Shown here in pieces: positions 24,654 through 32,944 of a stretch of 64,000 nucleotides of DNA (positions are counted from its first letter, which is position 1; every line of letters starts with the position of its first letter). The stretch lies in assembly GCA_009692845.1 (NCBI GenBank), contig SHYK01000001.1:1-64000 (forward strand). Reading direction: 5' to 3'. The translations under genes were made by a program, and so were the position numbers. The notes below the pieces were generated by a model, which was given only the letters and a program-made list of their open reading frames with translations, was not told the origin of the DNA and searched no databases. The DNA comes from Chloroflexota bacterium. Its GTDB lineage: Bacteria > Chloroflexota > UBA6077 > SHYK01.

Positions 24654-25483
24654 TTGGTCAGGATCTCCTGGCCCGCGGGTGAGAGGACATAGGTGATGAA
24701 GGCATCGGCCCCGGTCTCATTCGGCGCCTCGCCTACGCGGGCAATTGGGTAGGTCGCAATCGTATTGAACTGGTCGGGAATGCTGAACAACTTCAGTTGG
24801 GGCGCTACCTTCGGGGTTACGTCGGTCTTGTACACAACGCCGGCATCCGCTTCGTCCAGAGCCACCTTGGCCACAATCTGTCGCACATTGGCCTCTCGCG
24901 AGACGACGTTCGCGTTCACCTGATCTTTGAAGTTTGAGCCTAGCTGCGGCCGCTCGCTCATCGCATCCAACATCTTCTGGGTGTAGACCCCGACTGGGAC
25001 GACGGGGTCGCTGGCAACGATCTTGAGGCCTTCTCGTCCGAGGTCTCCCGCACCGCGCAGCCCGGCCCGGTTTGTAGCGGGGACAATGACGACCAGGCGA
25101 TTCGTCGCAAAGATCCGGTCGATGCCGGCGATGCGCTTGAGGGCCCGGGCGCGATCCATCTGGATCTGGTCCGCCGAGGCAAAGACATCCGCTCTCGCTC
25201 CCTGATCGAGCTGGGTGACGAGCTGGGTAGAGCTGGCGAAGTTAAAGACGACCGAGGCCGACGGATTGGCGGCTCGAAATCGCTCGCCGGTTGCTTGAAA
25301 TGCGTCGGTGAGTGACGACGCCGCAAACACGGTGATTTCACCAGCGACCGCACGATCCGTCGGTTTTTCCTGGGATAGCGGTCCCGGGCGGGTCGATTCG
25401 GTCGTCGGGGTCGGACTCGACGAAGTGCAAGCCGCTGTGAGAACCGCCAGAACCAGCGAGAGCAGAACGGGCGGGAAACTCAC
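24632..25483 (-). CDS. modA: Molybdate ABC transporter substrate-binding lipoprotein
   Basis: The protein has a lipoprotein signal peptide (FPPVLLSLVLAVLTAAC) and the ModA fold: EITVFAASSLTDAFQATGERF, FASSTQLVTQLDQGARADVFASAD, and LDEADAGVVYKTDV. These regions hold the Ser/Ala backbone contacts to the oxyanion. The GTG at 25483 is chosen since it gives exactly the signal peptide and overlaps the stop of a small upstream ORF as GTGA. Imported molybdenum would feed enzymes such as the hydroxylase at 4.5-5.9 kb. Confidence 0.9.
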   Translation of the reverse strand: MSFPPVLLSLVLAVLTAACTSSSPTPTTESTRPGPLSQEKPTDRAVAGEITVFAASSLTDAFQATGERFRAANPSASVVFNFASSTQLVTQLDQGARADVFASADQIQMDRARALKRIAGIDRIFATNRLVVIVPATNRAGLRGAGDLGREGLKIVASDPVVPVGVYTQKMLDAMSERPQLGSNFKDQVNANVVSREANVRQIVAKVALDEADAGVVYKTDVTPKVAPQLKLFSIPDQFNTIATYPIARVGEAPNETGADAFITYVLSPAGQEILTKWDFGHP

Positions 25484-25647
25484 GCAGCAGGAATCCTCGC
25501 GTGTACAGCGTCCGTGGGCTGGACTTCGCACCCGTGAATTCGTCCGATGTCGGCCCGAAGGCGGTGCCCCTGGAGCAACTCGAGCAACATGGAGACCGTT
25601 GGATGATCGGGGTAAGGAGGCGGGATGACGTAGGTGAGGGAACCCAA
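25480..25647 (-). CDS. Small 55-residue protein between panC and modA, unknown function
   Basis: This small gene starts with TTG at 25647, only 2 bases after the panC stop, with GGAG 6 bases before the start. Its stop overlaps the GTG of modA (GTGA), so it looks like a genuine coupled gene. The product reads TYVIPPPYPDHPTVSMLLELL, then a basic helix (QGHRLRADIGRI) and HGCEVQPTDAV. No family was recognised. The composition differs from the shadow frames. A regulator or accessory of molybdate uptake is possible but unsupported. Confidence 0.5.
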   Translation of the reverse strand: MGSLTYVIPPPYPDHPTVSMLLELLQGHRLRADIGRIHGCEVQPTDAVHARIPAA

Positions 25648-25649
25648 GG

Positions 25650-26489
25650 CTAACTCCGTAGTGGTACGTTGTCGATGAGATGCACGCCGCCAATCCGGAC
25701 TGCTAACAGTGCTCGGGCCTGGTCTTCGATGATCTCTAATGGCGCCAGGCTCGCCGAATCGACGACCGCAACGTAGTCGATCTCCGCCCCCGATGTGCTC
25801 TGGATCGTCTCTCGCATCAGGTCGCACAGGGTCTGCGCCTGGTGTTCGCCGGCTGAGACGCTGTCCTGGGCGGTCCGGAGCGCCTGATAGAGAATCGCCG
25901 CCTTCCGGCGATTGTCCCCCTCTAAGTAGACATTTCGGCTGCTGTAGGCCAGGCCGTCAGGCTCCCGAACGGTAGGGCAGCCGACGATCTCCGCGCCGAG
26001 ACGGAGGTCGCGAACGAGCCGCCTGATGATCTGGAGCTGTTGATAGTCTTTCTCGCCGAAATAGGCTCGGTCGGGCACTACGAGCTCGAACAGCATGGTG
26101 ACGACGGTTGCCACCCCGCGGAAGTGGCCCGGGCGGCTAGCGCCCTCCCAGCGGTCCTGCAGCTCGTGGACCTCGACGTAGGTGCGATGGCCCACCGGGT
26201 AGATCTCCGTGCTGGCGGTCGGAGCGAACACGACGTCTACTCCTGCCTGTTCGCAAGCGGCAAGGTCCCGCGGAAGATCCCGCGGGTATCGATCGAGGTC
26301 TTCAGTCGGGCCGAACTGGGTCGGGTTCACGAAGATGCTGACCACGACGGTCTCGCATTCCCGTCGGGCACGCTCGATCAAAGAGAGGTGGCCGACGTGC
26401 AGAAATCCCATGGTCGGCACGAAGCCGACCGGGCCAATCCAGTGCGTTCGGAGCCCTTCGAGCTCTGAGGTGGTCTCCACGATCCTCAT
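25650..26489 (-). CDS. panC: Pantothenate synthetase
   Basis: The 279-residue enzyme condenses pantoate with beta-alanine using ATP. Motifs: GFVPTMGFLHVGHLSLI with the HIGH-type His pair, VVSIFVNPTQFGPTEDLDRYPR, RPGHFRGVATVV, FGEKDYQQLQ and YSSRNVYL. The start at 26489 overlaps the panB stop (ATGA). The frame stays open upstream to 26996, but that part lies inside panB and is not coding. Confidence 0.95.
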   Translation of the reverse strand: MRIVETTSELEGLRTHWIGPVGFVPTMGFLHVGHLSLIERARRECETVVVSIFVNPTQFGPTEDLDRYPRDLPRDLAACEQAGVDVVFAPTASTEIYPVGHRTYVEVHELQDRWEGASRPGHFRGVATVVTMLFELVVPDRAYFGEKDYQQLQIIRRLVRDLRLGAEIVGCPTVREPDGLAYSSRNVYLEGDNRRKAAILYQALRTAQDSVSAGEHQAQTLCDLMRETIQSTSGAEIDYVAVVDSASLAPLEIIEDQARALLAVRIGGVHLIDNVPLRS

Positions 26490-27319
26490 GAATCGAGGAG
26501 CAGAGCCTCTTCGTCGGCGCTCATCCAATGACTGTGCTCGCGATCGGGAAATGCGCCGCTCCGCACTTCCTCGGCGTAGCTTTTGACGGCCCCCTGGATG
26601 ACCTCGCCAAGCTCCGCATACCGTTTGAGGAATTTGGGGTTGAACCCGGGGGTCATCCCCAGCAGGTCGTTGATTACCAGCACCTGCCCGTCGCAATAGG
26701 GCCCGGCCCCGATGCCGATCGTGGGGATCTCGAGCTCCTCGCTGATCAAACGGGAGACCTGGGCGGGAACGAGCTCCAGTACAACCGAAAATGCCCCGGC
26801 CGCTTCGAGTGCCCGGGCATCGGCCAGCAGCTCCCGGGCCTGCTCGGCGGTGCGCCCCTGCAGGCGATTGCCGCCGAGCTGATGGATGGACTGAGGCGTG
26901 AGTCCGATGTGCCCCATGACTGGAATGCCGTAGCCAACCAGCTGGTGAACCAACGGTGCAACCTGGCGGCCCCCTTCCAGCTTGATCGCTTGACACCCGG
27001 CCTCTTTGAGAAAACGACCGGCGTTGCGCAGCCCGTCTGCTTCGGACGTTTGGTAGGACATGAATGGCATGTCGCCGATCACCAGCGCCTGTTCGGTTCC
27101 CCGCACAACCGCGCTCGCATGGGTGATCATCTCGTTCATCGAGACGGGCAGCGTGCTAGGGTAGCCGAGCACGACTTGGCCCAGGCTGTCACCCACCAGG
27201 ATCAACGGGATGCCGGCCCCATCCAGGAGACGGGCGGTCGGATAGTCGTAGGCGGTGAGCATGGGTAGCTTCTCCCCCGCCCGGGCCATTTCGAGAATCT
27301 GCGGTATGGTCGCTCGCAT
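26486..27319 (-). CDS. panB: 3-methyl-2-oxobutanoate hydroxymethyltransferase
   Basis: The 277-residue enzyme makes ketopantoate from 2-oxoisovalerate and methylenetetrahydrofolate. It has MLTAYDYPTARLLDGAGIPLILVGDSLGQV with the Mg-binding Asp, GDMPFMSYQ, a GGRQVAPLV loop, MGHIGLTPQS and IGIGAGPYCDGQVLVINDLLG. Usual length and no defect. It is followed by panC with a 4-base overlap and then the small ORF and modABC; these genes may share one transcript. Confidence 0.95.
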   Translation of the reverse strand: MRATIPQILEMARAGEKLPMLTAYDYPTARLLDGAGIPLILVGDSLGQVVLGYPSTLPVSMNEMITHASAVVRGTEQALVIGDMPFMSYQTSEADGLRNAGRFLKEAGCQAIKLEGGRQVAPLVHQLVGYGIPVMGHIGLTPQSIHQLGGNRLQGRTAEQARELLADARALEAAGAFSVVLELVPAQVSRLISEELEIPTIGIGAGPYCDGQVLVINDLLGMTPGFNPKFLKRYAELGEVIQGAVKSYAEEVRSGAFPDREHSHWMSADEEALLLDS

Positions 27320-27352
27320 TAGTCGAATCCCACCTGAATGAAAGCCGAGGGG

Positions 27353-28240
27353 TTACAGGTTTCCTGGATCGCCACCAGGCTTGGGTTGCTCCAAGATTGA
27401 GCGCAGCGCCTCGGCCTGGATGGTGGTAATTGTACCGCGCTCAATTGCGAGGTCGATCAGCCAGGTCGAGATCGAGCGGTAGACCGCCTGCTCGCGGGCC
27501 AGGGCTGCAAGCGCCGCCAGATGGCCGGCCACCGTGCCGATGTCGCCTCGGACGATGGGACCGGTGAGGGCGTCGGGAAGACCTACTGTGTCGAGGTTCC
27601 TCACCGTGCCCTGGAGGAGAGGAAGCAGCGCCGCCACTGCCTGGTCTCGGGGGATCCCGATCTTGCTCCACAGCTCGGCTGCCACGGCCATGAGCCCGAC
27701 GGTGCCATTGGAAATCAGTGCCGAAGCCGCGTGGTAGAGGGCTCGGTCGTCGGGCCCAATCCGCAGCGGGGTTGCCCCTATGACCTGGGCCAACCCGGAA
27801 AGCAGGCTCCAGCCGTCATCATCTGCCTCGATGCCGATGCTCGATCCAGGTAGGTTGAGGAGCCCGGCGTCCAAGTCCGCGAAGGACTGGAGCGGGTGAA
27901 AGCCGGCCGTCCGCGACCCTGACTCCATGGCATGGATGAGGATTCCCGCCGGCCGGGCCCCGGCGCAGTGGACGGCCATCTGGCCCGGCCTCCAGTCTAT
28001 CAGCGCATCGACTGTTTTCAGGGTGTCGTCGGGCACGGTGAGGAAAACGATCTCGCCCAGGGCAGCGGCTGCGGCGGCCGAAGTGGAAAACACGCACTCC
28101 GGAAGCAGCGCCGCGAGTCCGTCCGCCGACTCCTTAGTCCTAGTCGAGGCGCTGACAATCCGGTGGCCCGCTCGCTGGAACGCCACCGCCAGGACGGTGC
28201 CCAGGCGTCCGGCCCCGACGATCGCGATCTCGACGATCAA
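27353..28240 (-). CDS. Rossmann-like DUF2520 protein, possible PanG-type ketopantoate reductase
   Basis: The protein begins with an NAD(P) fold (IAIVGAGRLGTVLAVAFQRAGH) and has the C-terminal helical DUF2520 domain (about residues 130-290). The family is related to ketopantoate reductase and often sits next to panB and panC, as here, 33 bases upstream of panB on the same strand. PanG of Francisella, a ketopantoate reductase different from PanE, is of this kind as far as I recall. TTG 28240 is preferred because GGGGAG lies 8 bases before; the frame is open to 28255. Confidence 0.8.
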   Translation of the reverse strand: MIVEIAIVGAGRLGTVLAVAFQRAGHRIVSASTRTKESADGLAALLPECVFSTSAAAAAALGEIVFLTVPDDTLKTVDALIDWRPGQMAVHCAGARPAGILIHAMESGSRTAGFHPLQSFADLDAGLLNLPGSSIGIEADDDGWSLLSGLAQVIGATPLRIGPDDRALYHAASALISNGTVGLMAVAAELWSKIGIPRDQAVAALLPLLQGTVRNLDTVGLPDALTGPIVRGDIGTVAGHLAALAALAREQAVYRSISTWLIDLAIERGTITTIQAEALRSILEQPKPGGDPGNL

Positions 28241-28306
28241 GCGTCTTCTCCCCACAATCGGAATGGACGGTTTATAATTTTACTTGGACGGAGAATATCT
28301 TGCGAA

Positions 28307-28552
28307 ATGTCTTTTATAGCTGACATGAAAACGACGATCACGCAGCGTGGGCAGACCGTCATACCGGCCGAGCTCCGACGCAAGTATCGCTTGTTGGAGG
28401 GTGATCAGATCGAGTGGCTCGACACCGGGTCGGGACTCAGGGTCCTCCCGGTTCCGCGCGACCCGGTGGCTGCGCTGCGGGGGTCCGGTAGGGGTCAGAG
28501 CCTGCTTACTCGCCTGCTCCAGGCGCGAGCGCAGGATCGTGAGCGAGAGTAG
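28307..28552 (+). CDS. AbrB/MazE-type antitoxin
   Basis: The 81-residue protein carries the swapped-hairpin SpoVT-AbrB domain, MKTTITQRGQTVIPAELRRK with LLEGDQIEWLDTGSGLRV. Such antitoxins bind their own promoter and the PIN toxin encoded next. A TATAAT box at 28273-28278 is 29 bases upstream and GGAG lies before the ATG at 28307. The later ATG at 28325 is another possible start. The C-terminal Arg-rich tail overlaps the toxin gene by 14 bases. Confidence 0.82.
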   Translation: MSFIADMKTTITQRGQTVIPAELRRKYRLLEGDQIEWLDTGSGLRVLPVPRDPVAALRGSGRGQSLLTRLLQARAQDRERE

Positions 28553-28961
28553 CGCCACCTATCTTCTCGATACCTCGGCCCTCTTCGCTCTCATCGAGGA
28601 TGAGCCAGGAGCCGAGCGAGTCGAAGCGTTATTGCGAAGCGAGCGGGTGCTCCTGCCGTTCCTGGTCGGGCTCGAAACGTATTACGTGACACTCCAGGAG
28701 CAGTCCCAGGAAGAAGCGGCTCAGCGACTATCCCTCATCCGTCAGCTACCGGCTACCTGGCTGGATCGAGTGAGCGACCAGGTCCTGATCCTGGCTGGGA
28801 ATTTCAAAGCTCGCCACCGGATCTCGCTCGCTGACGCGCTGATCGCCGCATTTGCCCGGGAGAATGGCGCTATCCTGGTCCACAAAGATCCGGAATTCGA
28901 GGCTCTAGGTGGCCAGGTCAATCAGGAGCGGCTGCCTTACAAGGTGCCTGGCGTTCAGTAA
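28539..28961 (+). CDS. PIN-domain toxin (VapC family)
   Basis: The 140-residue protein shows TYLLDTSALFALIEDEPGAERV (first Asp), PFLVGLETYYVTL with the Glu, HRISLADALIAAFA with an Asp and ILVHKDPEFEAL with the last Asp. This is the VapC ribonuclease pattern. The GTG at 28539 is inside the end of the antitoxin gene, as usual for these pairs. Target RNA unknown. Confidence 0.87.
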   Translation: MSESSATYLLDTSALFALIEDEPGAERVEALLRSERVLLPFLVGLETYYVTLQEQSQEEAAQRLSLIRQLPATWLDRVSDQVLILAGNFKARHRISLADALIAAFARENGAILVHKDPEFEALGGQVNQERLPYKVPGVQ

Positions 28962-28985
28962 CTAATCGTCCACGCGCAAACTGGC

Positions 28986-29372
28986 TTAGACCGATCCTTG
29001 GGACGGGAAGAGCTGCCCGACCGCACACTGGAAGCCCGGAAGCACGTCCTCGCCGGCGAGAATATCGCCCTCCTGCAATACCAACGTGGGGTTGCTTTCG
29101 CGGTAGATGGAAACTGATCGTTTCAGCGGACCTGGTTCGCAGGCGAGCCGGCGCCCAAGCGCAGCCACTCTCGCATTCGCCGCTCCACCCCCGGGCCACT
29201 CTCGCTGGGCGAGATGACCTCCACGACCAGATCCGGCATGAGGTCAGGATAGCCTCACCCCTCACGCTCGTTCCGCACAAAAGCAACCTCCGGCGCCAGC
29301 ACGGTGTCCGGCCCTCGCTCGACGCGAAACCCGGTTTCAATAAATATGCGGCCCAGCTCATGGGCTTTGCCT
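28986..29372 (-). pseudogene. Remnant of a Uma2-family (DUF820) nuclease gene
   Basis: Pieces of Uma2 are visible in changed frames on this strand. First comes ELGRIFIETGFRVERGPDTV with APEVAFVRNERE, then a stop (around 29260). Then a restart gives MPDLVVEVISPSESGPGVER, and finally VSIYRESNPTLVLQEGDILA with GEDVLPGF at the C-terminus. The N-terminal third is missing. The active-site region PDLVVEVISPS is present but separated from the rest by a stop and frameshift, so the gene is dead. Confidence 0.75.
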
Positions 29373-29380
29373 CTCCTTGC

Positions 29381-31381
29381 CTAACCGGGAAGCACTTGAG
29401 CTGGGACCTGAAGGTCGGTCTCGATCGGCTCGCCATATGCGCGGGAGGAAGCTGCTCCTCGATTGACGATGCGTAAGGTCACCTTGTCGCCCGGTTGGAA
29501 GAGCGCCGGCAGCTCGAAAATGTTGAGGATCTCCGAGGCCAGCCAGTCGCCTTGCTGCCAGTAGGCGGCCGGGTAGGCGATGTGGTCCTCGTGGTGGACT
29601 TCTTTGCCGTCTACCGACAGCGAAAAAAAGGTAATGACCGGCTCGGGCGGATTCCCGTTGAAGTGCCAGTAAGTGGCGAGACGATAGGGCCCGGCCGGGG
29701 ACGGCAGCAGGCCGATCCGCTCATAGGAGATCAGCGCGACGGGGCTCTGTCTCTGGGTGAGCGGCAGCAGATGTTCGGACACCCAGCCCTCGACGTCCTG
29801 GATTCGCTCGACGAACACGCGCCGGGTCCAGCCGACCCCCGGCAACCGCTGCTCGAAAACTTGCTCCGCACGCAGGTCATCGGACAGGAAATGGGTCATC
29901 TGGTGGCTATCGTTGGTGGTCACATAGAGCAGGTTGGGACTATCGGTCCGGATCAGGATGCCGTCATGCCCGTCGAAGTTGCGAATCCGAGGATCATCCC
30001 GGCCCAAGACCCGGGCGATCAGATCGGCCTGCCGCCAATCGTCGAGCTGCACGCCGCCAACGATGACGAAGGCGTCGCGAGGGGCGGCCGCCTGGTGGAC
30101 TTCCTGGACGATCTGGTTCAGGTAGGTCCAGGGAACCCCATAGAAGCCTTGGGGATGGAACTCATTCTGGGAGATCAGGAAGGGGATGGCGAGCGCCACT
30201 TGAGCCCCGCCAATGACCAGGCAGAGCGCCGATCCCAGGCGGGAAAGTCGCCCGGGTTGAGTGGCCACCGCTGCCATGCCCAGCAGGAGCGGTGGCACGA
30301 GATTGAAGAAGTACCACCAGTGAGGGTTTCCCAGCACCCCGCGGGCGACGAGCACGGTTGCTACCGGAATCGGCAATCCCACGATGAGAGCCGCAAAGAG
30401 ACAGGTCGCGCTGCGGGCCGGATTGCTCTGTCGGTCGTGCCACGCCGTCCAAAGGAGCCAAAGCCAGCCAGCGGCGGCCAGGGCTCGGGCCAGCGCATCG
30501 ATGATGGGGAAGGGGCCGGCGCTGGCATCGACCAGCCGAGCCGCCTGGCCGGTCAGCGTCTGATAGCCGACCCCGGTCACCAGGAGCAACGCCCGCTCCC
30601 AGGCGGCCTCAGCTCCTCCTGGAATTGCGCGCACCGCAGTCAGGTCCGACTGCTGCAGGTCAACCGACCAGGACGCCGCCAGCCACGGAGCGACCATGGC
30701 CAGGAATATGCCGCTCGCGAGCAGGACCGGCTTTAGCCGGAGGCGGTGAGCAAATGGGGCCAGGGCGGCGGCCAGAGCGGGTACGTTGGCCAGGCTGCTC
30801 AAATGGACCTGGGCAGCTAGGGCCAGGCTGGCTCCCGCTAATGCCCAGGCCGGAAGGCTGCCCTTCCGCAATGCATGATGGGTGGCCCACAGCAGCAGAA
30901 TCACGGAGGGAGCGATCATCGAGTTGAGCCAGAGGCGGCGACTGGTGGCCACCATCCACGGATTGACCGCGTAGAGCAATGCGGCCAGAAGGGCTCCGCG
31001 GGGGCCGGTGATCTCCCGCGCCAACCGATAAAACAGCGGCACGGATGCCACGTTCAGGGCCGCGACAAATGCCACCTGCACCGGGTACCCGGAAGTAAAA
31101 AATGACGGAATCGCAACAACCAACGGTGCCACCGGCCCGTTCATGAGATGGGGGGAAGCGGGGACGCCGGCGGGGAGAACGCCAGAATGGACGATCGCCG
31201 CCGCGAGGTTCTGGATCATCTCGTCGTCGTAGTCGAACTGTGCCGTGTCGAGACTCCAAAACCGCAAGACGGCCGCGAGGAGCGTGATCCCACCGACGAG
31301 CAGGTGGGGGCTCGTTAGGAGCTTGGAGAAGACCGCGAGGCGCTGCTTTGGCTGAATCCTCATACGCGTTACATGCTCCAT
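29381..31381 (-). CDS. GT39-type membrane glycosyltransferase
   Basis: The 666-residue protein has a basic N-terminus, then many hydrophobic segments (about residues 25-410), and a soluble C-terminal half. In the first external loop FDYDDEMIQNLAAAI carries the acidic pair expected at the GT-C active site, and LYAVNPWMVATSRRLWLN fits the ArnT/PMT-like family. Such enzymes take sugar from a lipid-phosphate donor at the outer face. The C-terminal domain (about 420-666) has the beta-rich look of domains that follow these enzymes in Chloroflexota. Acceptor unknown. ATG at 31381 or 31363. Confidence 0.72.
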   Translation of the reverse strand: MEHVTRMRIQPKQRLAVFSKLLTSPHLLVGGITLLAAVLRFWSLDTAQFDYDDEMIQNLAAAIVHSGVLPAGVPASPHLMNGPVAPLVVAIPSFFTSGYPVQVAFVAALNVASVPLFYRLAREITGPRGALLAALLYAVNPWMVATSRRLWLNSMIAPSVILLLWATHHALRKGSLPAWALAGASLALAAQVHLSSLANVPALAAALAPFAHRLRLKPVLLASGIFLAMVAPWLAASWSVDLQQSDLTAVRAIPGGAEAAWERALLLVTGVGYQTLTGQAARLVDASAGPFPIIDALARALAAAGWLWLLWTAWHDRQSNPARSATCLFAALIVGLPIPVATVLVARGVLGNPHWWYFFNLVPPLLLGMAAVATQPGRLSRLGSALCLVIGGAQVALAIPFLISQNEFHPQGFYGVPWTYLNQIVQEVHQAAAPRDAFVIVGGVQLDDWRQADLIARVLGRDDPRIRNFDGHDGILIRTDSPNLLYVTTNDSHQMTHFLSDDLRAEQVFEQRLPGVGWTRRVFVERIQDVEGWVSEHLLPLTQRQSPVALISYERIGLLPSPAGPYRLATYWHFNGNPPEPVITFFSLSVDGKEVHHEDHIAYPAAYWQQGDWLASEILNIFELPALFQPGDKVTLRIVNRGAASSRAYGEPIETDLQVPAQVLPG

Positions 31382-31423
31382 TGGCGCTCTCGATCATCCG
31401 GGAGATGGCTTGAGAAGCGCGCT

Positions 31424-32104
31424 ATGCTAACGACAACCGAACCCGCCGAGCTATCCGAAGTGTGGAGTGGAATTACGGGCAGAACCACCGACGTTGTGGG
31501 CCTTGGCGCACTGATTGCCCGGATCGCGGTGTGTCGCGCCTGTCAGGAGGCCGGCTTGCTCGGGGAGGCGCACCCGATTACCGCGGCCCCTCGGGATGCC
31601 CGGGTTATGGTCATCGGACAGGCTCCCGGGCCGGTGACCCATCGCGAAGGCATCCATTTTGCCGGACCGGCCGGGCGCACGATGGCCGGCTGGTTCCAAC
31701 GGGCTGGGTTCCCGCCTGGAGAAGCGCACAAATGGCCCTACCTGGCGGCGGCCTGGCTTTCTTCGCTGACCCGCTGTTTTCCCGGGCCCAGCGGTTCAGG
31801 GAACGGCGATCGGGCGCCATCGACTCGGGAGATCGCCCTCTGTCGCCCTTTTCTCGAAGAAGAAATCGCGCTGGTCGATCCCGACATCGTCATTCTGATC
31901 GGCGCCATGGCGGTGCGCGCCTTCCTGGGCCGGGTCAAGCTGGACGACGTCATCGGGAATCGGTTCGAGCGTGACGGCCGGGTCCTGATCCCATTTCCCC
32001 ACTCCTCGGGGGTGAGTCGGTGGGGGAACCGCCCAGAGAACAAGGCGAAGATCGAGCGGGCAGTGGAGCAGCTTAGCGCTGAACGGGAGCGGCTGCGCCT
32101 TTGA
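31424..32104 (+). CDS. Uracil-DNA glycosylase, Fe-S family (family 4/5-like)
   Basis: The 226-residue protein has the fold of thermophile-type UDG: CRACQEAG near residue 38, VMVIGQAPGPVTHREG (the GEAPG-like active motif, here GQAPG), FAGPAGRTMAGWF, and PFPHSSGVSRW as the DNA-intercalating HPSG-like loop. Four Cys (two in CRAC, one in TRCFPG, one in ALCRPF) can hold the Fe-S cluster. It removes uracil from DNA. Start ATG 31424; the open frame begins at 31373 but that part overlaps the divergent gene. Followed by a gene that overlaps its stop. Confidence 0.82.
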   Translation: MLTTTEPAELSEVWSGITGRTTDVVGLGALIARIAVCRACQEAGLLGEAHPITAAPRDARVMVIGQAPGPVTHREGIHFAGPAGRTMAGWFQRAGFPPGEAHKWPYLAAAWLSSLTRCFPGPSGSGNGDRAPSTREIALCRPFLEEEIALVDPDIVILIGAMAVRAFLGRVKLDDVIGNRFERDGRVLIPFPHSSGVSRWGNRPENKAKIERAVEQLSAERERLRL

Positions 32105-32754
32105 GTGGCATCACTCGAGGTCCCCGCTTTTTCCCAAACCTACCTGATAACCACCACTCGCTGCAGGCGGCGGTCCTCAGTGTGCTCAGCTACTTTGGCA
32201 AGGAGCTGAGCTGGGGAGAAGTCGAAGCGCTGACCTGGTACCGGGAAGGGCTGGCCAGTTGGTCGGTGATGGGAGCTCGGGCGCTCGCCTCCCAGGTGAA
32301 TGGGACTCGCCTGCTGAGCAGCGTCGATTACGTGGAATTCGTCCGCCGCGGTGACGAATTCTTTGACGCGGAGTGGACGCCAGAATTCGTCACCGGGCTA
32401 CGGACCGAGGCGTCACTAGGCCTGGCGCACGAGCGGGACGCAGCGGTCGATTTTCTGGCGCGAGGAAGCTTCGAGTTGCTCACCAGCCTATCCGCCCGAG
32501 TCGTCTCAGACTCGCTGCTTGAGAACCTGCTGATTGCTTCGGTTGATCCGGGGCTGCTCCGGGAGGGCCCGCCCAGCGAGACGGAGCGTTTCGTGGTGGT
32601 CTTCGCGGCGCTGCGAGGCTCGTTTCTGGTCCACGATCCAGGTCCCCCGGCTCGGATCGGGGTAACCATCGGCAAGGACACCTTCATCAAGGCCTTCCGG
32701 GGGGACCTCATCGTCGTGCCCCGGATTGATCCAAGAGATCTGCCTAAGGAGTAG
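32101..32754 (+). CDS. C39-peptidase-like protein, probably inactive, unknown function
   Basis: The 217-residue protein begins at TTG 32101, overlapping the UDG stop. LPDNHHSLQAAVLSVLSYFG resembles the start of peptidase C39-like folds, but the catalytic Cys is missing (His/Ser in its place). The end FLVHDPGPPARIGVTIGKD with FIKAFRGDLIVV is like the His-containing strand of the same fold. No signal peptide. The link to DNA repair is only by operon position. Confidence in the fold is modest. Confidence 0.55.
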   Translation: MSGITRGPRFFPNLPDNHHSLQAAVLSVLSYFGKELSWGEVEALTWYREGLASWSVMGARALASQVNGTRLLSSVDYVEFVRRGDEFFDAEWTPEFVTGLRTEASLGLAHERDAAVDFLARGSFELLTSLSARVVSDSLLENLLIASVDPGLLREGPPSETERFVVVFAALRGSFLVHDPGPPARIGVTIGKDTFIKAFRGDLIVVPRIDPRDLPKE

Positions 32755-32789
32755 ATCCCGATCGAGCTCCCGCCTGTGAATGGATCGAC

Positions 32790-32838
32790 GCAATGAAAAT
32801 GGCCTGCAGCCAGCCTGGCTGCAGGCCATTTTCATTGC
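32790..32838. terminator. Long bidirectional terminator hairpin
   Basis: A perfect inverted repeat of 22 bp (32791-32812 and 32816-32837) with a 3-base loop starts with CAATGAAAATGG and ends with CCATTTTCATTG. A-rich on one side and T-rich on the other, it can stop transcription from the plus-strand genes and from the tRNA on the minus strand. Confidence 0.85.
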
Positions 32839-32846
32839 CGAATTGG

Positions 32847-32921
32847 TGGTACCCCCCGGGGGACTCGAACCCCCGCCCCCGGCTCCGGAGGCCGGTGCTC
32901 TATCCACTGAGCTAGGGGGGC
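32847..32921 (-). tRNA. tRNA-Arg (anticodon CCG)
   Basis: On the minus strand the 75-base sequence folds as a full cloverleaf: acceptor GCCCCCC with GGGGGGT, D-arm GCTC-AGTGGATA-GAGC, anticodon stem CCGGC/GCCGG with loop CTCCGGA (anticodon CCG, reads CGG), four-base variable loop, T-arm GGGGG-TTCGAGT-CCCCC, discriminator A and encoded CCA. The terminator hairpin follows 10 bases downstream. Confidence 0.96.
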
Positions 32922-32944
32922 TAGCACTGTGGGTCAGATCCCGA

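Noticed and set aside
26490-26996. N-terminal extension of panC
   Set aside because: The extension lies within panB in another frame; the ATG at 26489 with ATGA overlap gives the normal PanC N-terminus.
29495-30736. Plus-strand frame of 413 codons opposite the GT39 gene
   Set aside because: No domain or ribosome site; the other strand has a coherent membrane protein.
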